Source: Cunninghamella blakesleeana
Taxonomy: Eukaryota; Mucoromycota; Mucoromycetes; Mucorales; Cunninghamellaceae
Direction: 5' to 3'
Length of the DNA stretch: 64,000 nt
NCBI GenBank assembly: GCA_017871115.1
Contig: JAFCIZ010000007.1
Coordinates: 2,108,001 to 2,172,000, forward strand
Of this stretch, positions 1 through 11,274 are shown piece by piece. The position numbers were made by a program, and so were the translations under genes. Position 1 is the first letter of the stretch. Each line of letters opens with the position of its first letter. The notes under the pieces are model-generated. The model made no database searches and was not told the origin of the DNA. It worked only from the letters and a program-made list of their open reading frames with translations.

Positions 1-1079
1 AGAGTCTAAAAATATATCACTAAAAAGATCGTCAAACTTGGATAATAAACAAAAGTCCATCTTGGTTGGTATATATTATATTTGTGTGTATGTGTATGAG
101 AGTGTGTGGGAGTGTGTGTTTGTGTAAAGAGTTGATATGTATATATAGATTGATAATAAATAGGTGTAGGTGTATATATATATAAATTAAAAAAGTGCTG
201 ATGCTATGTATTGTATTATATTGTATTTATAAGAATCTTTTTTTTTTTTATGATCTTGACTTTGATAAATAATATATATAACTAATGAAATCACAGATCC
301 GTAAATAAAAAATATAAATTATATATATGTATATTAAAGGGATTAAAAAAAGAGTAAAAGAAAAAGAAAAGAAAAGAAAAAGAAATAATTTACAAGAGAA
401 GAATAAGAATTTTCATGAAAAATGGGGTAAAAAATAAATAAATAAATAAATAATGAAAAGAGAAAGAAAAGAGAAAAGAGAAAAAAAAAAAAAAAGATAA
501 AAAAGTGAGAAAGGAAAAAAAAAAAAAAATTAAAAATGAGGGATTCATATGACAGGCGAATTGTAACGGAGATTGAATCTGGATTTATTTATTTTATTTT
601 TTTTAAAAGAAAACAACTTCTTTTATTTTATCTCTTTTTCTATTAATACAAACTTTACTTTATTATTAATTCATAAAAGAGAAGAAAAACAAAGTTTAAT
701 ATATAAAAGATAAACCTTATAAATATTTTTTTTATTCCTTTTTTATTACTATTTTAAATAAATATATTTATTAGTGCGTATTATTATTATTACTATTGTA
801 TTATTAATATGTTTTAAGTTTTATACGATATGGGTATAGAAAGGAAGGGTTTTTTATATATGGTTTTAGTTCATCATCATATTAGTGGTAAGACAAACGA
901 AGTTTATTTTATTACAAAGTATGACACATGATAAACCTTATAGTATAGTTTATGACTTAATAAATGTATATATAGAGAGAGTGAGAGAGTAAATAGATAT
1001 TTATATAATATAACAAAATATAATATAAATAAATAATTTTATAAGAAAATTAATAACTTGTAAAAAGCAAGGATATATA

Positions 1080-1116
<37 letters not shown>

Positions 1117-1721
1117 TGACTTTTAAAAAAAGATTGGGGATTATAAAAACAAGCTATGTCTTACAATAAATAGGGTGAATTATTTCTAATTATTTTAGTT
1201 TATAAAAAAAAAATAGAGAAAGGGGAGAAAGAGTAAAAGAGAATTGTGGTAATGGGCGATTTTTAGACCGTTTTTAGTGTCCTTGGATCTGGCTATTATT
1301 TTTAATCCAATACGAATTGCCATATATGTGATAAAATAATAATAATAAAAAACATACTACTTGCTTTGTCATACTTATTACGCATTAAAATATAAAAAAT
1401 GAACCTTAATAAAATAATTATGATCCTATCATATTTATTATAATGACCATTCCGCTATTTAGTAAAATAAAAAAAAGGATCAAAAAAGTACATCTTACTC
1501 TCTACAAAGTGTGTACATACTTCTTCAGCAAAATTATAAACATCAAGTCATGTGTTTTATATCTACTGAAATGATTCGAGGGAATTGGTGGGCAAAAAAA
1601 ATAAAAAAAGGAACACCCCCTTTTTTTTATTTTATTTCCTCTTCTTTTCTTTTCTTTTTTTTTTAAAAAAAATAATAATAATATAGATATATATACACCT
1701 CTTTACTTGTATATTTCTATT
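1..1721. other. gene-free AT-rich flank
   Basis: No reading frame with coding character was found on either strand. The stretch holds A-runs, (TAAA)n near 430-455, an (AT)n run near 1085-1111 and purine-rich tracts. The last 100 bases, pyrimidine-rich then a T-run/A-run junction near 1655-1675, probably form the promoter and 5' leader of the gene starting at 1722. Confidence 0.6.
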
Positions 1722-4501
1722 ATGACAGTTACTGCTACTGAAGAAAAACAACCTATCAAGGGATCTATTTTTGAATCTGATTCACCTGAACCTTCTTTAT
1801 TAAAAGTAACCAAACTCGACCCAAAGTAAGCATACTTATTAGTTTACACTTATTGTTTTCTTTTCTTTGTCTTTTTTTTTTTACCAACTCTTTTCTTTTC
1901 TTTATTATTGTATAAATACATAGTACTGATTATCGTACTCAAGCTTGGAAAAATGGATTAGGAACTACTTCTGAAATCGGTATCTATCCACCAGAAAAAG
2001 ACTTTACTATTGATTCCTTTTTTTGGCGCTTATCTACTCATTGTATTCAAAATAATTGTTATTTTTCATTATTTCCTGGTTATGATTGGTATATACATAT
2101 ACACACACATATATATAAGATCATCTCTATCTATTTTATATCTATTTATAGCGTGTTTTTTTAACTTTTTTCCATCCATCTCTATCTCTTTTATTTTTAA
2201 AAGTACGACCATTGTCCTTCCTAATGAAAATAATGCAACCTTTAAATTAAATCATCAAGATCGTGAAAATTTTACTACTGTTAAACCTCTCTTTCCATAT
2301 ACTTGGCATGGTGAATGGTAAAATTATATATATGTATAAATAAGAGTGGCTACATATATATATATATATACATTTATTTTATATTGTATATTAAATTTTT
2401 TTCTTAAAAAAAGGGAAACTCATTGTAGAATGAATAAAAGTCCAGTGACCAGCCTTCAATTTATGATCAAGCGTGACCTTGGAAAAGCACAATTTTATGT
2501 CGAAAAAATAGGTCAACCTGTATCCAATGAAAGTGGGGAAACTGGCAAAAGGTTAATTTTAGGTGTATTTTGTTTAGTTTATGTTGTGGATGGTAATGTA
2601 AGAATTAATTTAAATGATAGTGTGAATGACCCAACAAGAGAAATTGTTTTAGCTGGTCAAACGCTTTGTATTGAACGTGATGAAGATTCAAGTCCAACTA
2701 GTATGATGATCCAAGCGGCTGATGAACATGGGAATGTAGGCAATGATGATTTAGGTACATATATATATATTTAAAAAAAAAAAAAAAAAAAGAGGATATT
2801 ATTATTTATAAATATGTATTTACTTGATTCTTTTTCTTTTTTTATTTTTAAAAAAAACACAGATGCCAACGTCATTATTATTCAAATATCAGAATCAAAG
2901 CATCACGAAACTTCAAGTACCAATACAATGTTAGATTCTATATCAACTATGACCTCTCCCAATTTTAATAATAATAATAATTATAATAATAATAGTAAAG
3001 AGTTTGATGCACCTAGTGTTAGAAGAAGAAGAGAAGGGGAAGTTCGTGAAAGAAGACGTAGTTCATTAATCATTTATGAAAACCAACAACAACAAAATAA
3101 ATTGGATTCAAAAAGTGGAAAACAAGATAAAGTTTTACCCTCTTCCACCACCCCTTCATCAACTATTGAAACAACAACAAACAAAAATAATTTTAGACAA
3201 GATAAAATGAAAAGAAGAGATAGTTTAATTAGTACTTTATTGCAAAGCTCATTAGATCCTGCTCAAATTTATAACCCTCCTACTGCCGCTTTATTACATA
3301 AAGATACAGATGTGCCTCCCCCTGTGGTACGTGATCGTTTAGTTATCGAAGATTATGCTCCTTTTACCGTTAGCACTGCTTGGATTAAAATGATTGAACA
3401 AGGTTTAAGTGAATGGATTCGACTACCTGTCATTATTTGTCGTGGTACTGAAGATGGGTAAAATAAATATATAGTTTTTTATTTATTTGTTTATTTGTTT
3501 ATTTGTTTATATTTAACTAATTAATCAACTAAAAAAATTATATATTCTCTCTTTCTTTTATTTTTATTTTATTCTAGACCGGTTGTTGGCATTACTGCAG
3601 CTGTTCATGGAAATGAATTAAATGGTGTACCATGTATTCATAGGTAAATGTTTTTTTATGATTATAGCTACTTTTTTTTTAAAAAAAAAAAGGGGGAGTG
3701 GGAAAAAAAATTGTATTGGTTATTTATTTATTTACTTTTCTTAAAATAAATAAATAAATAGAGTGGTATCTGAAATAGATGTACATAAATTGAAAGGAAC
3801 TGTGGTAGCCATTCCATGTGTTAATGTAGTTGGCTATCTTAAATTCCAACGTGAATTTGCTGATGGACGTGATTTAAATCGACAATTCCCTGGTAAAGAA
3901 GATGGTTATGCTTCTCAAGTGTATTGTTATCAATTAATGCACAAAATTATATCTCAATTTAATTATTTAATTGATTTACATACTGCAAGTTTTGGTCGTG
4001 TCAATTCATATTATGTTCGTGCCGATATGGTAAGCTATATATATTGTTGATGGCTGTATTTTCGTTCTAATTATTTAATTGTTATTACTATTACCATTAT
4101 TATCATTATTATTTTTGTCATTACTTAGAATGATTCAGTATCGGCAACTTTGGCTAATTTACAACAACCACAGATTGTATTACATAATTCTGGACAAGAT
4201 GGTAAATCATAATAATCTATAATCATTCTATTTTTAATATTACTATTATCATTGTTTATTCACATGTTAATTAACTATCATTATTACTAAAATGGTCATT
4301 AGGTACACTACGTTCAGCTGCTAGTGCAAGAGGTATCAAAGCAATTACTGTAGAAATTGGTAATCCTCAATTATTCCAAAGTCAGTATGTTCAGGTAATA
4401 CATGAATAATAATAAAAGAAAATAGAATGATTGGAAAAAATCAAAAATCAAAAAAAAATGGAATGATTAAAAAAGTGTCTTTTGTAATCAATTTATTTTT
4501 A

Positions 4502-4533
<32 letters not shown>

Positions 4534-5082
4534 ACTATGTAGTGGTCATACTATGGTATCATGCGTATATTAAACAATTTGGATATGTATGTAGCAACAG
4601 AAACTGAAAATAAGGATGATGAAGATATTAGTAAAGGGCCATCATGTACTATATTATGTTCAAAAGGTTTTTGGATTTATACAAGAACAGGTGGTATATT
4701 AGAGGTTTATCCATCTGTAAATAGTATTATTCGTAAAGGTGATACGATTGCTAGAGTGAAGAATATTTTTGGTAACTTGGTTGATACGTATTTTGCTCCC
4801 TGTAGTGGTATTGTAAGGAAATAATACAATGATATATATATAAGAGAGGAAATAAAGAATTATAATAATATTGATGATATAAATATAACTATACCATTGC
4901 TATTATTTATTACTATATTATTATTGTATTCCTTTTTCTTTTTTACATCTATTATTATATATATATAGGTCATTGGTAGAAGTTCAAATCCTGTCGCCAT
5001 GGCAGGTGATCGAATTATTCATTTAGGTGTTATTAAGAAAAAAGGAGAAATTCTTCCCAAAGAAGCCAAAGAAAACTATTAA
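1722..5082 (+). CDS. HutD-like cupin fused to succinylglutamate desuccinylase/aspartoacylase (M14-type)
   Basis: Exons 1722-1825, 1924-2088, 2204-2317, 2414-2754, 2863-3457, 3578-3643, 3762-4029, 4129-4201, 4303-4394, 4543-4812 and 4969-5082 give 733 residues in frame. Residues about 40-235 match the HutD/Ves cupin family: [11 protein letters not shown], then SLFPGYD, then [12 protein letters not shown]. After a low-complexity basic/Ser linker, residues about 400-733 form a zinc carboxypeptidase-like aspartoacylase/AstE domain. It has the zinc ligands in HGNE (H450, E453) and H535 in IDLHT, the substrate motif DLNRQFPG (499-506) and the general base in VEIG (E593), so it should be active on an N-acyl amino acid or related amide. 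Exon 5 carries both the last HutD strand and the start of the second domain, which argues against two genes. HutD function is poorly defined even in bacterial histidine-utilisation operons. The substrate cannot be read from sequence. No signal peptide is visible, so it is probably cytosolic. Confidence 0.85.
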
Positions 5083-5551
5083 AGAAAAAGGAAAAAAGAA
5101 AAAAATAATAAAGGTGATAAATATAGTTAGTTTTTTTAAATATATATATATATATGTATACACATACATACACACATACATACATATGTATATTATTATT
5201 ATTATTATTTACAATCATTCAATATAAAAGATAAATAAAAATTTAAGTATACAAAGTACATTATAAAAAAAATACTCTACGTCTTTTATGCATATTTTGT
5301 TATGATCAGCTAGTTTTAACAATAACAAAAAAGATGATCAACAAAAATGGAATAGCCACACACAAAAAAAGGAGGAGAATTAATATGAACTTTTTAGTAT
5401 TATTGTTATTATTCAATAAATAGAAATTGGGATTGGGTTTATTTATTTTTTATTTACATAAATATAAAATTACAAAATGAAAAGAAATTGAAAGAGAGAG
5501 GAAGAGGTATATAATATTAATAAAAAGATTAAATAAAAGTCAAATAATAAA
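5083..5551. other. convergent intergenic region
   Basis: This separates the convergent stops of the HutD-fusion gene and the minus-strand acidic protein. It holds A-rich, AATAAA-like polyadenylation signals for both strands and a TATA/CACATA simple repeat near 5140-5195. No coding signal was seen. Confidence 0.6.
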
Positions 5552-6181
5552 TTAATGGTAGCGAAGGTTAGAAGCATGCGTTATATGATGATGGTGGGAT
5601 TTTATATTATTTGAATGCATTGTTGGCGTATGATATTGATATGGAAGGTAAGAGCGATTTAAAGGATAGGGAGACCGTATTAAATCATCATCATCATCAT
5701 CTTCAGTATGATGAAAAGAGGATGCTGCCGAAGTTGTTAATTCTGGTGAACATGTGGAAGACGAGGAAGACGAGGAAGATGAACCAAGGTCAATGTGATG
5801 TTGTCTCTTTAATTTTTTATTATTATTTTTCGATATTAATTCTTGTTGATGATTCATTTTAATTTGATATTCAGCTTCATAATTCATGGTTGGATCAATA
5901 GCTTCAGGTTCTTCACAAAAATAACCCAATTCTTCGAAAAATAATTTAGATTGTGCTGTAGAAATTATATGATTATCTTGATCACAAATGGCTTCTTCTG
6001 GAGTTAAAGGTATAATTTGAAATAAATTTTCTTGTGCTTCACAATCGTCTATCCAATCAATCATCGTTGAATCATCTTCATATTGTTGGTCATTATTATT
6101 ATACCACTCTGGTTCATCGGCTGTTAAGGATATAATTTCAAATCCTGGTATTAAACATTGATTATCGTTATCTTGATACAT
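5552..6181 (-). CDS. acidic, Ser/His-rich protein of unknown function
   Basis: A single uninterrupted frame of 209 residues from ATG at 6181 to TAA at 5552. I do not recognise a family. The N-terminal 100 residues are strongly acidic and rich in aromatic and Ile/Leu residues. They hold two copies of a short motif: FEIISLTADE at about 14-23 and FQIIPLTPEE at about 54-63, with IDWIDDCEAQ between. The middle has a Lys-rich patch (NNNKKLKRQ) that could be a nuclear signal. The C-terminal half is low complexity: nine Ser in a row, six Asp, His-rich runs. It resembles a short acidic regulatory or activation-type protein, but this is inference. Absence of introns is unusual beside its neighbours. 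The length, motif duplication and compositional order make it more likely a gene than a chance frame. Confidence 0.6.
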   Translation of the reverse strand: MYQDNDNQCLIPGFEIISLTADEPEWYNNNDQQYEDDSTMIDWIDDCEAQENLFQIIPLTPEEAICDQDNHIISTAQSKLFFEELGYFCEEPEAIDPTMNYEAEYQIKMNHQQELISKNNNKKLKRQHHIDLGSSSSSSSSSTCSPELTTSAASSFHHTEDDDDDDLIRSPYPLNRSYLPYQYHTPTMHSNNIKSHHHHITHASNLRYH

Positions 6182-7012
6182 AATTGTGTGTGTATATTAA
6201 AAAAATAAAATAAGATAAAAAAAAGAAATTAAGGGTATATTATAAAATTAAAATTAAAACAAAAACTTAAGTAAAGAAGATGTTATTTTTTTTTAATTTT
6301 TTTTTTTTTTCAGGGCTAATTATATTTAAATATTTATAACGGGAAAATCAGGATTAAATTATCCAATGAAATTATCCCATTGACCCCTAAATGATATCCG
6401 ACACTGATAACGTCCATAGATAAAAAAAAAAAAAAGAACTCTAAAAATATATATAGCGCAAGAAAATAAAAATTAAAAAATTATCAGCTTTTTTTTTTCT
6501 CTATTAAAATGAGTGATTTAAATTATTTATAGTAATAAACCATGACATATTGCATATTTTCTTTTTCTTTTCCTAAATTAAAGAAAAAGAACAATAAAGT
6601 CATTAACGTCTTTTATATCTTAACTATTTCTAAAATTGCGCAGTGAGTAATTACGGAGTTTAAATAATAATCAACTTGATATATAATTTTGATCATAAAT
6701 ATACCTTTTGTTATTTTTTTTTAAAGTTTATGCAAAATAGCAAAATATTCCCACTTGAAAAAAAAAAAGCATTATACTGATATTTCGTTTGTTTATTTAT
6801 TTGTGAAAAAAAAAATACAAGTATTATATATATATAAAATGAGTAATATTATGTAAATAAAATGAAAATCTATTATATTTTTATATATATTAAGAAATGA
6901 ATAACTATAATAGTATGATTATTATTATTTTTATAGAATGATATTTTTTTTTTTCGTTTATATTTATACGTTTTTTGTTTTGATTTGTTTTGTGTTTTTA
7001 TATTATTATTAT
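6182..7012. other. intergenic region
   Basis: Promoter side of the 5552-6181 gene and 3' side of the CotH gene. T- and A-runs and AATAAA-like signals only. A slightly more complex patch near 6330-6420 has no usable frame. Confidence 0.55.
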
Positions 7013-8955
7013 TTAAATATCTAAACCAAATTCTTTAGCTACGGTTTGTGATCTTGCATTAATCCATTCTATAAGACCCCAGTCAGCACCACCACCATTA
7101 TGGTTAGGAGCACTAACACGATGCCAAAGATTTTCAGTAACTTGAGAATAGGTCCAACCATAATTAATACCAGGAGATTGTTGTTTAATGCTTCGGTCCC
7201 ATTCCAAATCAGGTAAAATAAAATCATGATAGGCCAAGATATGTTGTGTTAAAGTATTATTATTGAATAAACCAGTAACTGTTGTTGTAAGATAATTTTC
7301 AAAAGTGGATTTGATATTGTCATTCTGTAATAATGTATTCATTAAAATGCCTTTAGGGAATTTCTTGGGATAGTCTTTATAGGACCATGTGACAAAATCT
7401 CTTCCTTGGGCAATATTGACTCCAAAGGTAGCATCAAAATCTTGTCCCAAGAAATATAATTTATTATTATCAAGATCTTCATAAACACCGATATTTGTTT
7501 GTTCTTGCCAGTAACCATCCCTATTTTTAAAATAGTATTGATAATAAGTATATATATATATAATACAGTGTCAATCTTATTTTATTTTGATAAATTACAT
7601 ACCAATCAGCAGCTAAATATTCCATCACCATAAATCTTAAAAATTGATCAATATCAAATTCATTAGAGAATTTAGCAACTGCATCGTCATTTTTAGGGCT
7701 CAAAGCGGCAAGATCTTTGCACACTTTTTTGAGTAATGCTTGATCTTTAGAAGATCCAGGAGCAGGAACAAAATTATTGTAATTACTACTTGTATCTTCA
7801 AAAGTTACTCCAGAAGTTCCATCAAATAAACCACCAAGGTTGGAGGGGAGATTGCTACCTTGATAAAACATGGCTCGGATATAAGAATAATTAGGAATAT
7901 CATCCAACATATTGAATGTACCCATACCTTCTCCATTAATAAAGAATCGAATCATGTTTGCTTCATTACCATAGGTACCCATAGCGCGAAGGATATCTGC
8001 ATATAATTTTTCTCTTAATTGTGTAGGATCTTCTTCCATATGGCGAATTTTGAAAAATGTACGGCCATTTAATACAGACCCACTTGGTAATTCCCATTGC
8101 CATGATTGTTTGGCAGGATTTTTTGATTTACCAGGTGTATGAAGTTGAAATTTGGTACCCTGTTTTCATTTTTAAAAAATATATATATTAGAAATAAATA
8201 AGAAACATATTCATGACTTAACATGAGTAAAACCTCCTTTTATTCTATATTTTTTTTTTTTTTTCCGTTTACGTCAAAAGTATGAACATCATTGGCATCA
8301 ATAATAGTGAATTTGACAGAGTAGATATTATGGCTGAGATCTTGAATTAAGCTCTTCATTTCTTTTGGATTTCCATTAATAAAAACAGATGGTATATAAT
8401 TTGTATCCCAAATTGGTCCTGGGCCAGCAGCTCTGTTCCAATTCTAAAATAAATAGACACATTTTTTTTAATTTTTTTTTTTTTTTTTATATACAAATAA
8501 ATATTGGTTTTTATATTATTCTTATCCTTTTTTTATATCCTGATTTCTTACGTTTGATCCAATAACATTAGGTAATCTTGGTATATCAGCATAAGTAACA
8601 GGACGATTATAAAAATCATTCATGGTAGAATCACCTCCCAATTGGCGCAAAAATGATTCTTCCTTGCCATCTACAACATACTAATTTTGCAATAAAATAA
8701 AAAAAAAAAGAGAATAAAAATGAATATCAACAGTTTTTCTATATGAGTATATAAATATCTTACCTTGTAATTTGAACCAGTAGCATCAGCATTTCCAACA
8801 AAATAAGGCACATCAGCATCAGGAGCCTTTAAATCAACTGTTTTACCATTGACAAGTACTTGAACTTGTTTACCACCAGGAGCAATAACTTTAAATTGAG
8901 CTGCCAAAGTAAGCTGTATTAATGAAATCAAAATAGCTAACCCAATAATATACAT
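7013..8955 (-). CDS. CotH: CotH-family protein (secreted spore-coat/invasin-type kinase-like)
   Basis: Exons in coding order 8955-8764, 8680-8552, 8443-8273, 8159-7603 and 7520-7013 give 518 residues; the first three introns are phase 0. Residues 1-19 are a clear signal peptide ending LTLAA. Then comes the Mucorales-type N-terminal module (VPYFVGNADATGSNYKYVVDG) followed by NDFYNRPVTYADIPRLP. The CotH atypical kinase fold follows: the INGEGMGTFNMLDDI strand corresponds to the family NGxxxGxY region, and the metal-binding type DFD sits at residues 377-379 in GQDFDATFG. Family knowledge: CotH proteins are extracellular or cell-surface protein kinase-like proteins. Some Mucorales members bind host receptors, others are coat proteins. 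This copy ends at LDI with no Ser/Thr-rich stalk and no hydrophobic GPI signal, so it looks secreted rather than GPI-anchored. Which functional class it belongs to cannot be decided here. Confidence 0.9.
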
Positions 8956-9860
8956 TTTATATAATATAACTATATAAAAAAGAAAAGAGAAAAAAGAAAA
9001 AAGAAAAAAAAAGAAAGAAAGAAAAACGAATGTTTATATAACAATAATTGAACTTTTTTTTTTTTCCTAACCCTGTCCCTTTTTTTATTTTTTCGCGGTG
9101 CATTAAGGTTTCTCATATCGGATGATGTTGTTGATCGATTTTTTCTTTTGTATAAGATCATTATTTTCAAAAACAGGCGTAAAGTTTTTCGTTTTAGTTG
9201 CTGGTTTTGATTATTTATACAAATATAGACAATAAATATTTTTTTAGAAAAATTTTTTATATTCTCCAATCAGTTGTTGCTCCTGAATAGTATATACATC
9301 ATTTTGATTTAATCTAAACATTTCGGATCTATTTGATGATAAATTATATTTTCCCAAGTATTAGGTTACTATTGTGTAAGAACATGGATGTCAACCTCTT
9401 TCTCTATGAGTTTATGTTAATTCATATATGACAACTGTCTTTTTTCTTTTGTTTATATATTATCAGATTTACTTTTTTATTTTATTTTTCCCAAACATAA
9501 TATATAAAACCGTTTCATTGAGTTTTATAAAATAAAACTAAACTGAGTTTTTTTTAAAAAAAAAAAAAGCTACAATGAAAGTCGAGAGAATAAACATTAA
9601 ATATATGTATATATATATATATTTACAGATGCATATAGTTACTTAATTTATTTTGCCTATGATAGATTGTATTGATAAAGTGCATATGTTGATAAATCAA
9701 TTATATTAAACACATGAATGTCGATGTTCTATTGGAAATAATGATTATAATATTATTATTTTTTTGATTTTTTATAATTTTCGTGTCTTAAACATAACCA
9801 AGCATATTTTAATAAAAACATCTGTCATTTTTTAAGGCTCCGCACTTACACCATTTTTAT
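8956..9860. other. intergenic region upstream of CotH
   Basis: Immediately upstream of CotH, on the minus strand, is a long pyrimidine-rich leader (purine-rich on + at 8980-9030), typical of promoters in this window. The rest is AT-rich with no supported gene. Confidence 0.55.
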
Positions 9861-11274
9861 CTATAATTCAGTAACACATAGTATATTTCTAATTTTGTTT
9901 TGTAATGCCAAGTCAATTCCAATGTCGATAAGATAGCTTTCCACTGATCCGTAATGATGCTTTATGTACTCTATTAATTGAATTATATTCTATAAAAATA
10001 AAAATAATTACGTAAAGATAAATAAACAGCTTAAAATGAGTCACATATTTATTGATTTATTATTCCTTTTACATATTTTTATTAGCTTTAGTATTAGTAA
10101 TGTTTACCTTTGGAGATGCATCCATAAACGAACTATCTAATCCATTACGATGTAAATCTTCCAACATAGCATCATACACTATAGAGAGACCATCTTTAGT
10201 TTTAGCATAATCATTGATAATAAGATCTTCAGGAACACCACATATAGATAAAATAAAGAAAATAACCAAACCTGTTCTATCTTTACCTTGAGTACAATGA
10301 ACATGAATAGGATAATTTATTTCATCCGTAAACAGCAGTAATGCTTCTTTGAGTTCATTTGGACAATAAGTGATAAAATTTTTATACAAGTTAATGATTC
10401 CCATAGGTTTTAATATTGACTTTGAGACGATGTACTGAGCCCATTGAATCTGACAAAAGATAAACAGCAGTAAAAGAGTTCTAATAAATATAATGTCTAT
10501 ATATATTAATGATAATGATGACGATTATATGTTACCCATTATTATTTATTTTATCATTTATTTTATTGTTTTTTTTAAAAAAAAAAAAAAAAAAAAAGTT
10601 ATGGCTTACATTTTTAATTGAAATGAACTTGATTTCCATATAATGTTCTTTTTAAAGGTGGAGTTTACAAAATTGACTCTGACTTTGTACCTTGACAATA
10701 AAACTTTCCTTTCCTCGTCATTTTTAAATAACCATTTATTCTAGTAATAAAATAATAATATTTTTGTGTCAATAAATATAAAAATAGTAAAAATAATAGA
10801 TAGAGAGAATAGCAATAACAACAATATTAATGGTAATACAATAAGTTTATATTACCTTCTTAATAGCAGGAAATCTTTTATCGATTGCTAAACCAGATTT
10901 ACTTTCACGACTACAAAAACAAGTTAATATATAAAAAAACTAAGTCTTTCCTGTATTAAAATTGGAAGGACTTAAAAAAAAATGCTTATATACCTTGTTC
11001 TTAAATCCAAAATAGTTTTTATATTATATGTTTCAATAAATTGATCAATTTGATAATCTTTCAAATTGTCTAAAGTTGCAGATCTTGTTAACATACCTTG
11101 CTTAATATATCTATGTAATGTTAATATATATATAATGTTAACAGAAGTTGTCACTTTTCATTACTATTATTATTTTAAAAGCTGACAATGTATCTTCCCA
11201 TACTTTTTAGTTTCATTAACGGATACACCAACGTCTCTAAAATTAATTATTGAATTACTTTCATAACAAAACAT
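9861..11274 (-). CDS. protein tyrosine phosphatase (PF13350-type, HCxxGKDRTG)
   Basis: Exons in coding order 11274-11204, 11110-10994, 10910-10856, 10740-10610, 10480-10108 and 9989-9861 join in phase to give 291 residues. The start reads MFCYESNSIINFRDVG, matching the NFRDVGG opening of bacterial/fungal Y_phosphatase3 proteins, followed by IKQGMLTRSA and LDLRT. The P-loop is HCTQGKDRTG with catalytic C187 and R193. The last exon supplies the family C-terminal pattern HHYGSVESYLIDIGI. Between them, residues about 110-136 (FKKNIIWK then ITLLLLFIFCQI) are hydrophobic and resemble the lid region of this family or a membrane-peripheral helix. It should be a cytosolic phosphatase acting on phosphotyrosine or phosphoinositide; the substrate is unknown. 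Using the intron acceptor at 10481-10482 is what keeps exon 5 in frame. Confidence 0.85.

Noticed and set aside
8970..9269. 99-residue open frame on the minus strand upstream of CotH
   Set aside because: Lys/Arg/Phe-rich product of the purine/pyrimidine promoter tract, no family pattern.
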